27,083 bases of DNA from JAGPKI01 sp052034135 (GTDB taxonomy: Bacteria; Caldisericota; Caldisericia; UBA6126; JAGPKI01), in NCBI GenBank assembly GCA_052034135.1, contig JBPOJC010000051.1, positions 1-27,083 on the forward strand. The letters run 5' to 3'. Below, piece by piece: positions 1-8,514 of this stretch (within the stretch, counting starts at the first letter, position 1; the number at the start of each line of letters is the position of its first letter). Position numbers and translations under genes: made by a program. Under the pieces are notes generated by a model. It searched no databases and had not been told where the DNA came from. It saw only the letters and a list, made by a program, of their open reading frames with translations.

Positions 1-48
1 GACCTCCTCGGTGCAAGCGAGGCGTTCTCCCAACTGAACTACATCCCC
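1..48 (-). tRNA. tRNA-Ala (UGC), 3' part cut off by window edge
   Basis: On the minus strand the gene opens with the acceptor strand GGGGATG, then a D-arm (TTCAGTTGGGAGAA) and an anticodon arm CCTCG-CTTGCAC-CGAGG. The anticodon TGC reads alanine and lies at 15..13. The variable region begins with GGTC, and the T-arm and 3' acceptor strand are beyond the left edge. It lies 5 nt downstream of tRNA-Ile on the same strand, so the two are almost certainly cotranscribed. Confidence 0.93.
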
Positions 49-53
49 ATAAA

Positions 54-127
54 TGGGCCTCTCTGGATTCGAACCAGAGACCTCATCCTTATCAGGGATG
101 CGCTCTAACCAGCTGAGCTAGAGGCCC
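54..127 (-). tRNA. tRNA-Ile (GAU)
   Basis: This is a complete 74-nt cloverleaf. The acceptor stem GGGCCTC/GAGGCCC is 7 bp and perfect, with discriminator A at 54. The D-arm is CTCAGCTGGTTAGAGC, the anticodon arm CATCC-CTGATAA-GGATG has anticodon GAT at 93..91, and the T-arm CTCTG-GTTCGAATC-CAGAG is canonical. No CCA is encoded (the next bases are TTT). It is followed after 5 nt by tRNA-Ala(UGC), the usual spacer pair of rRNA operons. Upstream there is no 16S rRNA, only AT-rich sequence with a TATAAT at 159..154 that could be a -10 box; no convincing -35 box goes with it. Confidence 0.97.
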
Positions 128-254
128 TTACTTTAAACTATAAATTGTATATAATTATAATAGAATAAGAATAAAATATTAATAAATATTTTCAAGTACT
201 CGGTTTAATTTACCATAAAGTTCATTTTTTATTTTACTTTAAAAGAGGAAGTCG

Positions 255-600
255 TTGCTCTTAGCGTTAGCGAAGAATCTCCGTATTTATCTTTTCTATT
301 TTATTTACATCTTGTTTATAACCACAAGAGCAGAAGCAAAAGGAGGAGTTCCTTCGGTCGCTGAAATGATGCTCCCTCAGGAAGACTGGGGTGGTGGCGA
401 GATTCCTTTTCGCTGGAAGGACTCTCTTCAGGAAGAAGGGTGGGTAATGCAACGTTTCGAAATGGGTTTTTATGCACTTTGGAAGATGAGACCCTTAGTC
501 GCTGGAAAAACTCTCAATCGAGAAGACGAAGACATGTATGCGTCATTCCCGAAATCAATTGTTAGGGAATCCAGACCATACTTCTAAGCATACTTCTTAA
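255..600. repeat. Dispersed intergenic repeat cluster, left copy
   Basis: This is a non-coding mosaic, higher in GC than its surroundings, that shares segments in the same order with 11452-12140. GCGAAGAATCTCC at 270-282 recurs at 11673 and 11714. AGGAGTTCCTTCGGTCG at 344-360 recurs exactly at 11756-11772, followed in both places by a 'ctccctca' stretch. The 22 nt at 442-463 match 12058-12079 at 19 positions, and the 33 nt at 542-574 match 12105-12137 at 28. A 110-codon frame opens from a TTG at 255, but its protein resembles no family I know, has no ribosome site, and follows the repeat segments, so I do not call it a gene. Confidence 0.8.
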
Positions 601-911
601 ACTCTATGGATTCCTGCAATCGTTCGGAAAGACTCAAGAGTGATGAGAGAGAAGATAATTCTTTAGTCACTGAAAATAAACTGGAATATTGCCAGAAACC
701 CGTTATGAACTTTAATAGAGTTATCTTTTTTCTTTTAACGTTTTTTGAATCTTGCTTGTTATTTCTTGGTTAATGATAAACATTTAATAAGTGTTGGTAA
801 AAAACATGAGAAAGCTTAATTTTTGTATTAATGAAGTAATTCGAGCTCTTTTAATTTTGCTCTCATTAGTTATACTTATTTAATGGTTTAGACATATTTT
901 TAGGAGATGAA
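601..911. other. Intergenic leader of the purine operon
   Basis: This AT-rich stretch lies between the left repeat cluster and purA. I see no gene, and none of the conserved loops of a purine riboswitch aptamer. A TATACT at 871-876 could be the -10 box of the purine operon promoter, giving a leader of about 30 nt, but the expected -35 position is poor. A second weak pair is TTGCTT (752-757) and GATAAA (775-780). The only clear signal is the purA ribosome site AGGAG at 902-906. Confidence 0.5.
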
Positions 912-2192
912 ATGAATAAAGTCTGTGCTGTAATTGGACTTCAATGGGGGGACGAAGGTAAAGGAAAACTCGTTCATATACTTTCCAGTAATTTTGATTA
1001 TGTTGCCAGATTTAATGGTGGCAATAATGCAGGACACACAATTGTAAAAGAAGGTAAATCCATCATCTTTCACATAATACCATCAGGAATGCTTAATCCT
1101 GATTTGTATGGTATTATAGGAACTGGTACAGTTGTAAACCCCGAAGTACTTATTGAAGAAATTAAAAGCGTTGAAGACTTTAATGTAAAAGTTGATGGAA
1201 GGCTTTTCATTAGCGATAGAGCTCATCTTATCATTCCTTATCATATAATTTTAGATGAAATTACTGAAAAGAGACGTTTCAATAAACTTGGAACAACAAA
1301 GAGAGGTATAGGGCCAGTTTACACTGACAAATTCTCAAGAGAAGGGTTGAGAGTTGGTGATATGGTCGATATTCCAACTTTTAAAGAGAAACTTTTTAAT
1401 TCATTAAACGAAAAAGAAGAGTTTATAAAAGTTATTACTAATGGAGAAGTTACTATCCCCGATAAAGATGAAATAATTGATAGATATACTTCTTATGCAA
1501 ACTTATTAAAGCCTTTTATAGCTGATACAGGTAGAATTTTAAGAAATGCTATTAAAAGTAGCAATAAAGTTTTACTTGAGGGTGCTCAAGGGACCCTTCT
1601 TGATATTGATCACGGAACATATCCTTATGTTACTTCTTCTTCAACAATTTCTGGGAGCGCAAGTATTGGCTTAGGTATTCCTCCAAAGTGGATTGAAAAC
1701 GTTTTAGGCATTGTTAAGGCTTATACTACAAGAGTAGGTGAAGGTCCATTTCCAACTGAGCTATTTAATGAAGACAGTAAAAAAATTCTCGAGAAAGGTA
1801 AAGAGTACGGAGCTACTACCGGTAGACAAAGGCGTTGCGGATGGATTGATATAGTTGCTTTACGTTACGCTGTTGAAATTAACGGTGTAGATGAAATAGC
1901 CATAATGAAGTTAGATGTCTTAGATGAGTTTAAAGAAATCAAAATTTGCACTTCTTATGAACTTGATGGTAAAGTAATTGATTATTATCCATCAAATGCC
2001 TCCACTTTAGAGAAATGTAAGCCCATTTATGAGACATTTCCTGGATGGATGACAGATATTTCAAAGTGCAGGAATTATTCTGATCTACCCCTTAATGCAA
2101 GACTTTACATTGAAAGAATTTCAGAACTATTAGGTGTTAAAGTTTCTATAGTTTCAGTGGGACCTGATGAAAAAGAAACGATAAGCCTATGA
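912..2192 (+). CDS. purA: Adenylosuccinate synthetase
   Basis: PurA joins IMP and aspartate using GTP to form adenylosuccinate, the first committed step to AMP, in the cytoplasm. The 426-residue protein is full length for the family. Visible landmarks are the N-terminal GDEGKGK loop with catalytic Asp14, NGGNNAGHT with His42, the GTTKRGIGP IMP-binding segment, the GAQGTLLDIDHGTYPYVTSS block, TTGRQRRCGW, and a C-terminal SVGPDE. AGGAG ends 5 nt before the ATG and fixes the start. It is the first gene of the purine cluster, and its stop overlaps the purB start in ATGA, so the two are probably translationally coupled. Confidence 0.98.
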   Translation: MNKVCAVIGLQWGDEGKGKLVHILSSNFDYVARFNGGNNAGHTIVKEGKSIIFHIIPSGMLNPDLYGIIGTGTVVNPEVLIEEIKSVEDFNVKVDGRLFISDRAHLIIPYHIILDEITEKRRFNKLGTTKRGIGPVYTDKFSREGLRVGDMVDIPTFKEKLFNSLNEKEEFIKVITNGEVTIPDKDEIIDRYTSYANLLKPFIADTGRILRNAIKSSNKVLLEGAQGTLLDIDHGTYPYVTSSSTISGSASIGLGIPPKWIENVLGIVKAYTTRVGEGPFPTELFNEDSKKILEKGKEYGATTGRQRRCGWIDIVALRYAVEINGVDEIAIMKLDVLDEFKEIKICTSYELDGKVIDYYPSNASTLEKCKPIYETFPGWMTDISKCRNYSDLPLNARLYIERISELLGVKVSIVSVGPDEKETISL

Positions 2193-3511
2193 TAGAAAGA
2201 TACACCCTTCAAAATATGAAGAATGTTTGGTCAGAAGAGAATAAATTCTCAAAGATGCTTGAAATCGAGCTTCTTATATGCGAAGCATGGAATAAACTTG
2301 GGAAAATACCAGATGATAGTCTTTTAAATATTAAAAATAAAGCTAAATTTAATATTGAAAGAATAAAAGAAATAGAAAAAGTTACAAATCACGATGTTAT
2401 AGCTTTTGTTACAAATGTTTCTGATAGTATTGGAGTTGATGGAAGATTTATCCATATAGGGGCGACTTCATCTGATATACTTGATACTGCTCTTGCCCTC
2501 CAGATGAGAGACGCCGTAGATATTTTAATTGATGATTTATCAAAACTTAATGATGTATTGAGAGAGAAGGCTATTAAATATAAGAATTTACCAACAATAG
2601 GGAGAACTCACGGCATACATGCAGAGCCTACATCATTTGGTTTAAAGTTTGCATTATGGTTTACTGAAACAAAAAAGAACATTGAAAGAATGAGATGGGT
2701 AAAAGAGGAAATATCCATTGGAAAGCTTTCCGGTGCTGTTGGTAATTTTGCCAATACTGACCCATTTGTGGAAGAATATGTTTTGAGCAAACTCAATTTA
2801 AAACCAGCTTTAGTTTCTACACAGATTATTCAGAGAGATGTTCACGCTCTTCTTTTGAATATAATTGCCTTGATTGGCTCTTCACTTGACAAATATGCGC
2901 TCGAAATAAGAAATTTACAGAGAACCGAAGTTTCTGAAGTTTCTGAGCCATTTACAGCAGGACAAAAGGGTTCTTCTGCTATGCCACATAAAAAGAATCC
3001 AATTATTTGTGAACGTATTTGTGGTCTTGCAAGAGTATTGAGGGGTTATTCTATTACTTCACTTGAAAACATTCCATTATGGCATGAGAGAGATATTTCT
3101 CATTCAAGCGCAGAGAGAATTATTCTTCCTGATGCAACAACTCTCCTGGATTATATGATAAATAAATTTATCTATGTAATTAATGGCTTAGAAGTGCACG
3201 AGGATAAAATTTTAAAAAATATTGAGCTTACAAAGGGGAGATATAATTCTGAAAGAGTTTTAACTTATCTAATAGAAGAAAAAGGATTTTCACGAGAAGA
3301 AGCCTATCAAATAGTTCAGAATGCTTCTTTTGAGTCTCTTAAACGAGATATACCTTTTAAAGATGCATTAAGGGAAAAAAGCACCTTAAGAGAAGTTTTG
3401 AAAGATGAGGAAATTGATAACCTCTTTGATTTAAAATGGTTTATAAGATATGTCGATTATATCTACAAAAGGGGCGGTATAGAAGATGATAAAAGTCGAG
3501 ATAAATATTGA
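2189..3511 (+). CDS. purB: Adenylosuccinate lyase
   Basis: PurB removes fumarate at two points: from SAICAR to give AICAR, and from adenylosuccinate to give AMP. It belongs to the fumarase/aspartase superfamily and works as a tetramer. The 440 residues include GATSSDILDT, GRTHGIHAEPTSFG, the superfamily signature SSAMPHKKNPI with the flexible catalytic serine loop, and LWHERDISHSSAER. The start overlaps the purA stop by 4 nt. The last 26 nt overlap purS in another frame. Placing purA directly before purB pairs the two AMP-branch enzymes at the head of an operon otherwise devoted to IMP synthesis. Confidence 0.98.
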   Translation: MIERYTLQNMKNVWSEENKFSKMLEIELLICEAWNKLGKIPDDSLLNIKNKAKFNIERIKEIEKVTNHDVIAFVTNVSDSIGVDGRFIHIGATSSDILDTALALQMRDAVDILIDDLSKLNDVLREKAIKYKNLPTIGRTHGIHAEPTSFGLKFALWFTETKKNIERMRWVKEEISIGKLSGAVGNFANTDPFVEEYVLSKLNLKPALVSTQIIQRDVHALLLNIIALIGSSLDKYALEIRNLQRTEVSEVSEPFTAGQKGSSAMPHKKNPIICERICGLARVLRGYSITSLENIPLWHERDISHSSAERIILPDATTLLDYMINKFIYVINGLEVHEDKILKNIELTKGRYNSERVLTYLIEEKGFSREEAYQIVQNASFESLKRDIPFKDALREKSTLREVLKDEEIDNLFDLKWFIRYVDYIYKRGGIEDDKSRDKY

Positions 3512-3731
3512 TCCTAAAGATAATATCTTTGATCCGCAGGGTAAAACAGTTGAGCGTGCATTAAAGAATCTAAATTTTGCTGATGTAGCAACTGTGAGAA
3601 TTGGAAAACATATCATTCTTACAGTTGACTCAGATGACAAAGCCATGGTTTTAAGTAGAGCCAGAGAAATGTGTGACAGTTTACTTTCAAATCCGCTAAT
3701 AGAGAAATATTCTGTAAATATATTAGAATGA
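3486..3731 (+). CDS. purS: Phosphoribosylformylglycinamidine synthase subunit PurS
   Basis: PurS is the small third subunit of the split FGAM synthase found in Gram-positive and many other bacteria; it bridges PurQ and PurL so that ammonia can pass between them. The 81-residue length and pattern fit: MIKVEINIDPKDNIFDPQG at the start, a VERAL helix, and the ending NPLIEKYSVNILE. The ribosome site AGGGGCGG (3470-3477) lies inside the end of purB, about 8 nt before the ATG. The gene starts inside purB and its stop overlaps the purQ start (ATGA), so expression is tightly coupled. Confidence 0.95.
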   Translation: MIKVEINIDPKDNIFDPQGKTVERALKNLNFADVATVRIGKHIILTVDSDDKAMVLSRAREMCDSLLSNPLIEKYSVNILE

Positions 3732-4396
3732 TAAAATTTGGAGTTGTTATATTCCCAGGCTCGAACTGCGAACTTGATACAATTTATGTAATTTCTGAAA
3801 TTATAAAGCGCGATGTAGTGAAAATTTGGCATAAAGACAAACATCTCCCTGAGGTTCAATGTATAGTCTTACCTGGGGGTTTTGCGTATGGCGATTATTT
3901 AAGGCCTGGCGCTATTGCTTCTCGCTCACCAATAATGCAACCAATTAAAGAGTATGTAAAAAATGGAGGCTTAGTATTGGGAGTGTGTAATGGTTTTCAG
4001 GTTCTTACTGAAGCAAATCTTTTGCCTGGTGCATTAATTAGAAATATAGGAACAAGGTTTGTTTCAAAAAGAGTAAAGCTTAAAGTCGAAAACAACAATA
4101 CTCCCTTTACATTATTATTTAATAAAGGCGAAATTATAGAGCTTCCTGTAGCTCACAAAGATGGTAATTATTATGCACCAGGAGAAATTGTTGAGGATTT
4201 GAAAACCAATAATAGATTAGTTTTATCTTATATTGATAATCCTAATGGTGCAATAGAAAATATTGCAGGTATTGTAAATGAACAGTGCAATGTATTTGGG
4301 TTAATGCCTCATCCAGAAAGAGCTTATGAAAAAATTCTTGGTTCAGATGATGGCTTAAGAGTATTTAGTTCTATTGTAAATTACATGGAGAGTTAA
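3728..4396 (+). CDS. purQ: Phosphoribosylformylglycinamidine synthase subunit PurQ (glutaminase)
   Basis: PurQ is the class I glutamine amidotransferase subunit of FGAM synthase. It hydrolyses glutamine and passes ammonia to PurL, which converts FGAR to FGAM. In 222 residues it shows the oxyanion region LPGGFAYGDYLRPGA, the nucleophile Cys87 in GVCNGFQ, and the rest of the triad, His195 and Glu197, in LMPHPERAYE. The ATG overlaps the purS stop and has no strong ribosome site of its own, consistent with coupled translation. purL starts 4 nt after its stop. Confidence 0.97.
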   Translation: MIKFGVVIFPGSNCELDTIYVISEIIKRDVVKIWHKDKHLPEVQCIVLPGGFAYGDYLRPGAIASRSPIMQPIKEYVKNGGLVLGVCNGFQVLTEANLLPGALIRNIGTRFVSKRVKLKVENNNTPFTLLFNKGEIIELPVAHKDGNYYAPGEIVEDLKTNNRLVLSYIDNPNGAIENIAGIVNEQCNVFGLMPHPERAYEKILGSDDGLRVFSSIVNYMES

Positions 4397-4400
4397 AGAT

Positions 4401-6518
4401 TTGATTGAAGAAATTTTAAAAGAACTTAATTTTTCAAAAAATGATTATGATAAAGTTGTAGAATTGATTGGGAGAGAGCCTTTAATTACAGAATTAGGTA
4501 TTTTTTCAGCAATGTGGAGCGAGCATTGCAGTTATCGGAGTTCAAAGATATATCTGGATAAATTTCCCAGAGAAGGGGAAAATGTTATTCAGGGTCCTGG
4601 CGAAAATGCCGGTGTAATAGAAATAACGAATGAAATTTATCTCGCTTTTAAAGTTGAAAGCCACAATCATCCCTCAGCAGTGGAGCCTTTTCAAGGAGCT
4701 GCAACAGGAGTAGGTGGTATTATAAGAGATATTTTTACAATGGGTGCAAGACCAATTGCAACTCTTGATTCTTTAAATTTCGGCGATCTTAATTCAAGTA
4801 GAACAAAATATCTTTTAAATGGTGTAGTAGAAGGAATTTCATTTTATGGTAATTGCGTTGGAGTACCTACAGTTGGTGGAGAGACTCACTTTGATCCATC
4901 ATATGCAGAAAATCCTCTTGTCAATGTTATGTGCGTTGGAATTCTCCCTAAAGATAATTTAAGGAAAAGTATCGCAAAGACCTCTAAAGCTAAAGTCATC
5001 TATATTGGTGCTAAAACAGGAAGGGATGGCTTACATGGTGCCTCTTTTGCTTCTGGTACTTTAGACGATAATGCTGTTAAAAGAAGAGGCTCTATTCAAA
5101 TAGGGGATCCATTTCTTGAAAAATTGCTTATTGAAGCAACTCTTGAAATCATAGAGAAAGATTTAATTGAAGCAATACAGGATATGGGGGCGGCAGGTTT
5201 AACTAGTTCATCTGTAGAAATGGCAGGAAAAGGCGGAAAGGGCATAAAGCTTGATTTAGATAAAGTTCCTTTAAGAGAAACTGATATGACGCCATTTGAA
5301 ATAATGTTATCCGAATCTCAGGAAAGAATGCTTGTTATTTCAAAAATAGATGCTGAAAAAGAAATTAAGGATATACTTGAAAAATGGGAACTTGATTATG
5401 CAGAGATTGGAGAAATTACTGACTCAGGCTGCATCGAAATTTATTTTAATGGGGAATGTGTTTGCAATTTACCTTTGGAGCATTTGCTTAATCCTCCACT
5501 AAATTTAACGCCCCCAGAGAAAAACATGAATGAACAAACAAAAGAATCTCTGCCTAACCTCGATCTTAAAACTCTCCTTTATGATCCAGCTTTTGGTTCA
5601 AAAAAGTGGATTTACGAACAGTACGATTCGACACTTTTCTCTAATACAGTTATTCCTCCCGGAAATGGCGCAACTTTACTTCGGGTTAAAGGTACAGGTA
5701 ATTTCATTGGTTTAACTCTAAATAGTAATGGAAAGCTATGCGCCATAGATCCATTTTTAGGAGCAGAGACAATTATTGCAATTTCAACGAGAAGAATATC
5801 TGCCCTTGGATTGAAACCAGTTGCTATAACTGATTGTCTTAATTTTGGTAATCCAAATGACCCTCAAACAATGTGGGAATTTTCAGGATGTGTGAATGGT
5901 TTAGCGTCAGCCTTAAAAGAGTTTGATATGCCCGTTGTCTCTGGAAATGTTAGTTTTTACAATGAAGGTAAAACAACAAGAATTAATCCTACTCCTACTA
6001 TTGGCGTTGTTGGAACTGGAGAATTAAAATATATTCCATCAAATCATTTTGTTGATTTAGATGATTTAATTATTGTTCTTGGTGGTGAGACAAAAAAAGA
6101 ATATTTCGATTCTAATGTGCTTCCTGCACTTTCTTTAGAGCTTGAAATATCAGTCCAGGACTTAATACGAACACTAATCAACATGGGACTGACAAAAAGT
6201 GTTCAAAGTATTGATAAGGGTGGTATATATCTTCAATTAGTGAGAAGTATTTCTGAGTCGGACATAGGAGCAAAAATTTACAATATACCATCTAATTTTA
6301 GCATAGAGGAGTTTTTATTAAGTGAATCTAATAGCAGGTATCTTATAACTATTTCTCCAGCTAATATTGAAGAAGTTATAAATATAGCTGGTAAGAATAA
6401 AGTTCTTATTATAGGAAAAACTATTAAAGATTCCTTTAATTTAAAAGATAAGTTCCATTTAGGAGTATCTGAGATAAAAGGTATCCATGAAAGGAGCTTT
6501 AGAAGATTTTTCGATTAA
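4401..6518 (+). CDS. purL: Phosphoribosylformylglycinamidine synthase subunit PurL
   Basis: PurL is the synthetase subunit that uses ATP and the ammonia from PurQ to make FGAM. At 705 residues it is of the small PurL type that needs PurS and PurQ, which precede it here. Visible blocks are MWSEHCSYRSSK near the N-terminus, KVESHNHPSAVEPFQGAATG, PTVGGETHFDPSYAENPLVN, GAKTGRDGLHGASFAS, QDMGAAGLTSSSVEMA and SESQERML. The start is a TTG, with GGAGAG at 4387-4392 about 8 nt upstream. No ATG or GTG is better placed, and the N-terminus aligns with the usual short lead before MWSEHCSY. Confidence 0.97.
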   Translation: MIEEILKELNFSKNDYDKVVELIGREPLITELGIFSAMWSEHCSYRSSKIYLDKFPREGENVIQGPGENAGVIEITNEIYLAFKVESHNHPSAVEPFQGAATGVGGIIRDIFTMGARPIATLDSLNFGDLNSSRTKYLLNGVVEGISFYGNCVGVPTVGGETHFDPSYAENPLVNVMCVGILPKDNLRKSIAKTSKAKVIYIGAKTGRDGLHGASFASGTLDDNAVKRRGSIQIGDPFLEKLLIEATLEIIEKDLIEAIQDMGAAGLTSSSVEMAGKGGKGIKLDLDKVPLRETDMTPFEIMLSESQERMLVISKIDAEKEIKDILEKWELDYAEIGEITDSGCIEIYFNGECVCNLPLEHLLNPPLNLTPPEKNMNEQTKESLPNLDLKTLLYDPAFGSKKWIYEQYDSTLFSNTVIPPGNGATLLRVKGTGNFIGLTLNSNGKLCAIDPFLGAETIIAISTRRISALGLKPVAITDCLNFGNPNDPQTMWEFSGCVNGLASALKEFDMPVVSGNVSFYNEGKTTRINPTPTIGVVGTGELKYIPSNHFVDLDDLIIVLGGETKKEYFDSNVLPALSLELEISVQDLIRTLINMGLTKSVQSIDKGGIYLQLVRSISESDIGAKIYNIPSNFSIEEFLLSESNSRYLITISPANIEEVINIAGKNKVLIIGKTIKDSFNLKDKFHLGVSEIKGIHERSFRRFFD

Positions 6519-7891
6519 AGCAAATAAAAGAAAATTGCGGAATATTTGCTGTATCTAATTTGAGAAATGCGTCAATTTACACTTATCTTGGACTTTTTTC
6601 TCTCCAGCACAGAGGTCAGGAAGGTGCTGGTATAGTTGTATACGATGGAAAAACTTTTCATAAACATAGTGGTCAAGGTCTTATTTCTGAAGTTTTTAAT
6701 GAAAAAGACCTAAAATGTTTATCAGGCTATGTTTCTTTGGGACATACAAGATATTCAACGTTTGGTGAATCTAATGTTGAAAATCTTCAACCTCTTGTTG
6801 CAAAGACAACTCATGGAACAATAGCAATAGCTCACAATGGGACATTAACAAATGCATTATCTTTGAGAAGCAAGCTCGAAAAAAATGGTGCAATATTTTC
6901 AACAACTACTGATAGTGAAATAATTCTTCATTTAATTGCGCATTCGAAAAAGGATTCATTAAAAGATGCAATTATAGAAGCGCTAAAAGAAACAGAAGGT
7001 GCATATTCCTTGGTTATTCTTAAAGATGATATGCTCTATGCAACAAGAGATCCGAACGGCTTTAGGCCTTTAGTGATTGGCAAAAAGGTTTCTTCTTATA
7101 TCATAGCATCCGAAACGTGCGCCTTAGATATAGTAGGCGGAGAATTTGTTAGCGAAGTTAAACCTGGAGAACTTGTTACTATTAAAGGAGACAATATTTC
7201 AAGAGAACAGATTTTACCAGTAAAGAAGAGCAGCTTCTGTATATTTGAATTTATTTATTTTGCAAGACCAGATTCCTGTTTTTTTGGGAGAAACGTTAAT
7301 AATGTTAGAGAGCTTGATGGTATGATATTAGCAAATGAAGCAAATATAACCGCCGATTGCGTAGTGCCAATTCCAGATTCTGCTCTCGCAATTTCTCTTG
7401 GTTTTTCAAAAGGTTCAGGTATAGAATTCAGGCAAGCATTCGTTCGAAATCACTATGTTGGTAGAACATTTATTGAGCCAGCTCAGAGAATTAGAGATCT
7501 GGATGTAAAAATAAAGCTTAATTTGATAAAGTCAGAAGTAAAAGGTAAAAATATTGTTATAGTTGATGATTCAATAGTAAGGGGAACTACTTCAAAAAAA
7601 ATAGTTGAAATTGCAAGAAAGGGCGGTGCAAAAAAAATTAGTTTTTGCGTAGGCTTTCCTCCTATAAGATATCCATGCTATTATGGAATTGATTTTGCAA
7701 GAAGTTCTGAGTTAATTGCAAGCAATAAAACAGTTGAAGAAATTAGAGATTTAATAGGGGTGGATTACCTGAAATATATTTCTCCAGAGGGAGTTATTAA
7801 AGCAACAGGATTGGAAGAAAAAGATTTTTGTACAGCTTGTTTTTCGGGAAAGTATCCTGTTACAATCAAAAATGTTCCTATAAAGATTTAA
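6506..7891 (+). CDS. purF: Amidophosphoribosyltransferase (PurF), apparent ATT start
   Basis: PurF makes phosphoribosylamine from PRPP and glutamine, the first committed step of purine synthesis. An automatic caller would start at TTG 6560, but the frame continues upstream and encodes ENCGIFAVSNL, which holds the N-terminal catalytic cysteine of the Ntn glutaminase (codon 6536). No ATG, GTG or TTG lies between the in-frame TAG at 6500 and that codon. ATT at 6506 has AAGGAG (6491-6496) 9 nt upstream and gives a 10-residue propeptide, MFRLKQIKEN, before Cys11, like the 11-residue propeptide of the Bacillus enzyme. Also seen are LQHRGQEGAG, the PRPP loop IVIVDDSIVRGTTS, and the four cysteines (FCIFEFIYFARPDS, YPCYYGID, CTACFSGKYP) that bind a [4Fe-4S] cluster in the Bacillus-type enzyme. 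ATA at 6524 is a weaker alternative start. The protein would be 461 residues. Confidence 0.9.
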   Translation: MFRLKQIKENCGIFAVSNLRNASIYTYLGLFSLQHRGQEGAGIVVYDGKTFHKHSGQGLISEVFNEKDLKCLSGYVSLGHTRYSTFGESNVENLQPLVAKTTHGTIAIAHNGTLTNALSLRSKLEKNGAIFSTTTDSEIILHLIAHSKKDSLKDAIIEALKETEGAYSLVILKDDMLYATRDPNGFRPLVIGKKVSSYIIASETCALDIVGGEFVSEVKPGELVTIKGDNISREQILPVKKSSFCIFEFIYFARPDSCFFGRNVNNVRELDGMILANEANITADCVVPIPDSALAISLGFSKGSGIEFRQAFVRNHYVGRTFIEPAQRIRDLDVKIKLNLIKSEVKGKNIVIVDDSIVRGTTSKKIVEIARKGGAKKISFCVGFPPIRYPCYYGIDFARSSELIASNKTVEEIRDLIGVDYLKYISPEGVIKATGLEEKDFCTACFSGKYPVTIKNVPIKI

Positions 7892-7905
7892 AATATAATG
7901 TTAAA

Positions 7906-8514
7906 ATGAAAAACATAGCTATTTTTATTTCTGGGAGAGGAAGTAACTTAGAGTCAATTCTTAGAAAGCAGAATGAAGGCTATTTAAATTGTAACATTTC
8001 TTTTGTTTTGTCTAATAAGCCTGATGCAAGAGGTTTATTCATAGCTAATGATTATGGAATTAAAACGATTATATTAGAGAGGAAAAATTTTGAATCAAAA
8101 GAGAAGTTTGAAGAAGAAGTCCTAACTAAATTAAAAGAGCATAACATTGATCTAATTGTACTTGCCGGTTTTATGATGATACTCTCAAAAAATTTTATTA
8201 ATTCATTCGGTAAAGATATAATCAACATACATCCATCAATTTTACCAGCGTTTCCAGGCGTTAATTCTCAAAAGCGGGCATTAGATTATGGAGTTAAATT
8301 TTCTGGCTGTACGGTTCACTTTGTTACAGAAGAAGTTGATGGAGGACCAATAATTCTACAAGAGGTTGTCCCTTGTTTTGATGATGATACAGAAGAAACT
8401 TTAGCAGAAAGAATCCTTGAGAGAGAACATTTTATTTTACCTTATGCTATAAAGCTAATAACTGAAGATCGTATTATAAGAATAGGAAGGAGGGTGTTTA
8501 TTAAGAATGATTAA
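7906..8514 (+). CDS. purN: Phosphoribosylglycinamide formyltransferase (folate-dependent)
   Basis: PurN transfers a formyl group from 10-formyl-tetrahydrofolate to GAR, giving FGAR. The ATG at 7906 gives 202 residues and begins directly with the family N-terminus MKNIAIFISGRGSNLESIL. A frame open from 7828 would add 26 residues unlike the family and overlap purF, so I reject that start. The active site is complete: Asn107 and His109 in INIHPSILPAFPG, and Asp145 in TEEVDGGPI. The ribosome site is weak. It follows purF by 14 nt and overlaps purH by 8 nt. Choosing PurN over formate-dependent PurT implies reliance on folate one-carbon units here. Confidence 0.96.
   Translation: MKNIAIFISGRGSNLESILRKQNEGYLNCNISFVLSNKPDARGLFIANDYGIKTIILERKNFESKEKFEEEVLTKLKEHNIDLIVLAGFMMILSKNFINSFGKDIINIHPSILPAFPGVNSQKRALDYGVKFSGCTVHFVTEEVDGGPIILQEVVPCFDDDTEETLAERILEREHFILPYAIKLITEDRIIRIGRRVFIKND

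Noticed and set aside
255..587. 110-codon open frame before the purine operon
   Set aside because: It starts at TTG without a ribosome site and its sequence is made of the intergenic repeat modules shared with 11452-12140.
601..911. Purine riboswitch before purA
   Set aside because: I looked for the conserved loop and junction bases of the purine aptamer and for a PurR-type palindrome and found neither.
3431..3859. 142-codon open frame on the minus strand across purB-purS-purQ
   Set aside because: It crosses three well-supported genes and shows no domain or start signal; it is a shadow frame.
6560..7891. PurF beginning at TTG 6560
   Set aside because: This start would delete the catalytic N-terminal cysteine and the CGIF motif, which are encoded in frame just upstream.
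7828..8514. PurN with 26 extra N-terminal residues from ATG 7828
   Set aside because: The extra residues overlap purF and do not fit the family, whose N-terminus matches ATG 7906 exactly.
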